Assembly: GCA_009829735.1 (NCBI GenBank)
Contig: CM020618.1
Coordinates: 12,754,568 to 12,818,567, forward strand
Origin: Pyropia yezoensis
Lineage: Eukaryota; Rhodophyta; Bangiophyceae; Bangiales; Bangiaceae
DNA length: 64,000 nt
Direction of reading: 5' to 3'
In this document: positions 63,024 to 64,000 of the stretch, piece by piece
Numbering within the stretch: position 1 is the stretch's first letter
How the letters are laid out: the number at the start of each line of letters is the position of its first letter
Made by a program: the position numbers and the translations under genes
The notes under the pieces: model-generated
Seen by the model: only the letters and a program-made list of their open reading frames with translations
What the model was told of the DNA's origin: nothing
Database searches by the model: none

Positions 63024-64000
63024 CTACAGGGTCGCCGCGTTAGTCTTCCTGTCGGTCGGCTTGTGTTCGGCAGCGCCGTCGGTGGCCTCCGGTGCCACAC
63101 CCTCACCCGCGTCGGTGGCGTCGCCGCCGTCAGAGGCGGTCAGGTCGATGTGGATAGTCGGGGACGGCTGCGGCTGCGCCGCCCTCTTGGACACCGCCTC
63201 CTTGGTGCGCTGCGCCTTGGCACCGCGTGACATATTGCGCAAGGGAGGTGTGGCCAGCGCCTGGGGGAAGACGGCTGGCCAAGGCGCCAGTCGAGGAGCT
63301 TGCAGAGGAGCGAGGCGCGCGGGTTCAGCGGGCAGTGGCAGTGGGGGGTTGACAGTCGCCTGCTCCAGCAGAGCAGCCTCCGTAGTGCCATAGGACCCGG
63401 ACAAATGCAGGCCACCGGACGCCGCGCTCGCCGCGTGGTGCGCCGTAGGTTGCGCGGGGCAATCCGCGCCTCCTGCACAACCTGCACGTCCGAGTCGGAG
63501 TCCATCATGAGACGCGTCACAGGCGTGGGGTCCTTGTCCACTGCGCGTCGGCCCGCGGTGTCGCGCGTGTCGGTGGGGGTAGAGGTGCGCGTGAGCCCCT
63601 TCATACCGCACCGAACGCGGACGCGCACAGGCGTCACGGCTGCGCTGCAGCTGCTGCTGATGTCGGTCACACCTCGGGTGCTGGTCGGTGTGCGCGCAGC
63701 ACGAATGGCCAAGCGCTTCTTGCGGTAGGGCTCACTCTCATCGTCGCTGGCCGAGTCGTCCCCGTGCTTTTCCGCCGCCTTCCCCAGTAGCACCATCGTC
63801 TGCCGCTTCTTAAAGACCGCGGTCGCCGCGCTGTCCGCCATATGAGGGCTGAAAAAAAACGCGATCTGGGCGCGCGCCGCAGCCGAGCGCGCGATACTCT
63901 CGAGAGCGTCGGCGCTCTTGGCGCTCTCCATGGCGGCGGCGCGTGCCACCGACCGCGCCTCACTGCGATCGCGCTTGGCCGCCTTGACTCCCAACGGCGC
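63024..64000 (-). pseudogene. Harbinger ORF1 C-terminal part, partial (element 2)
   Basis: The frame enters from beyond the window end and reads PLGVKAAKRDRSEARSVARA, then an Ala/Ser/Glu helical stretch (MESAKSADALESIARSAAAR) typical of the C-terminal region of NAM-associated/Harbinger ORF1 proteins. A charged linker with SDSDVQVVQEA follows. Around 63400-63450 protein-like features move to another frame, which ends TIHIDLTASDGGDATDAGEG and stops at 63024. This could be an unplaced intron or a frame break. The N-terminal SANT part lies outside the window. Given the truncated partner transposase, a decaying copy is likely. Confidence 0.5.

Larger units (their letters stand above)
61231..64000. 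mobile_element. Decayed PIF/Harbinger element 2 (runs off the window end)
   Basis: A 3'-truncated transposase on the plus strand faces an ORF1-like gene on the minus strand, the same tail-to-tail arrangement as element 1 but in opposite orientation. The transposase is related to, not identical with, that of element 1. It is probably non-autonomous now. Its outer end lies beyond 64000. Confidence 0.65.

Noticed and set aside
1-64000. CRISPR arrays, rRNA genes, group I/II introns
   Set aside because: No spaced identical direct repeats of CRISPR type, no rRNA-like conserved blocks and no intron-encoded proteins were seen. The genes are eukaryotic nuclear in style.

Overview
This window looks like nuclear DNA of a very GC-rich, intron-poor eukaryotic alga. 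A Bangiophyceae-type red alga (Porphyra/Pyropia-like) is the best guess. The reasons are extreme GC content, long exons broken by a few short introns, N-terminal extensions resembling organelle targeting peptides, plastid-type amino-acid biosynthesis, and PIF/Harbinger transposons. The identification is an inference from gene content and composition; no marker gene was compared.

Layout. Positions 0.5-20 kb are a compact host gene block: a small plastid-type membrane protein, an RluA-family pseudouridine synthase, ArsH, a fumarate-reductase/cytochrome-b5-reductase fusion, an SLC25 carrier, histidinol-phosphate aminotransferase, a PrmC/HemK methyltransferase and a PhzF-like protein. Positions 20.9-26.4 kb are a long imperfect palindrome (about 2.0 and 1.8 kb arms around a 1.7 kb spacer). 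Positions 26.6-44.2 kb hold a four-exon SET-domain methyltransferase, two miniature hairpin elements, a GT2 cellulose/mannan-synthase-like glycosyltransferase, and two divergently transcribed F-box/leucine-rich-type genes. Positions 44.7-64 kb are repeat- and transposon-rich. They include AT-richer islands, a protein with a duplicated Cys module and 20-residue tandem repeats, one PIF/Harbinger element with its SANT-like ORF1 and DDE transposase tail to tail, several minisatellites, a second 119-bp miniature element, and a second, decayed Harbinger element running off the window end.

The host genes do not form one pathway. They cover RNA modification, arsenic/quinone redox, fumarate metabolism, transport, histidine synthesis, translation-factor methylation, protein lysine methylation, wall polysaccharide synthesis and ubiquitin targeting. 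Nine introns could be placed from protein continuity; eight of the nine donors read GTACG and the ninth GTATG, and C-rich tracts often precede the acceptors. Several conserved frames break exactly at long G/C homopolymers, which suggests assembly length errors in otherwise intact genes. The points most worth a second look are the Cys-module repeat protein at 48.6-51.3 kb, the palindrome, the paired Harbinger elements, the 119-bp miniature family and the GTACG donor rule.
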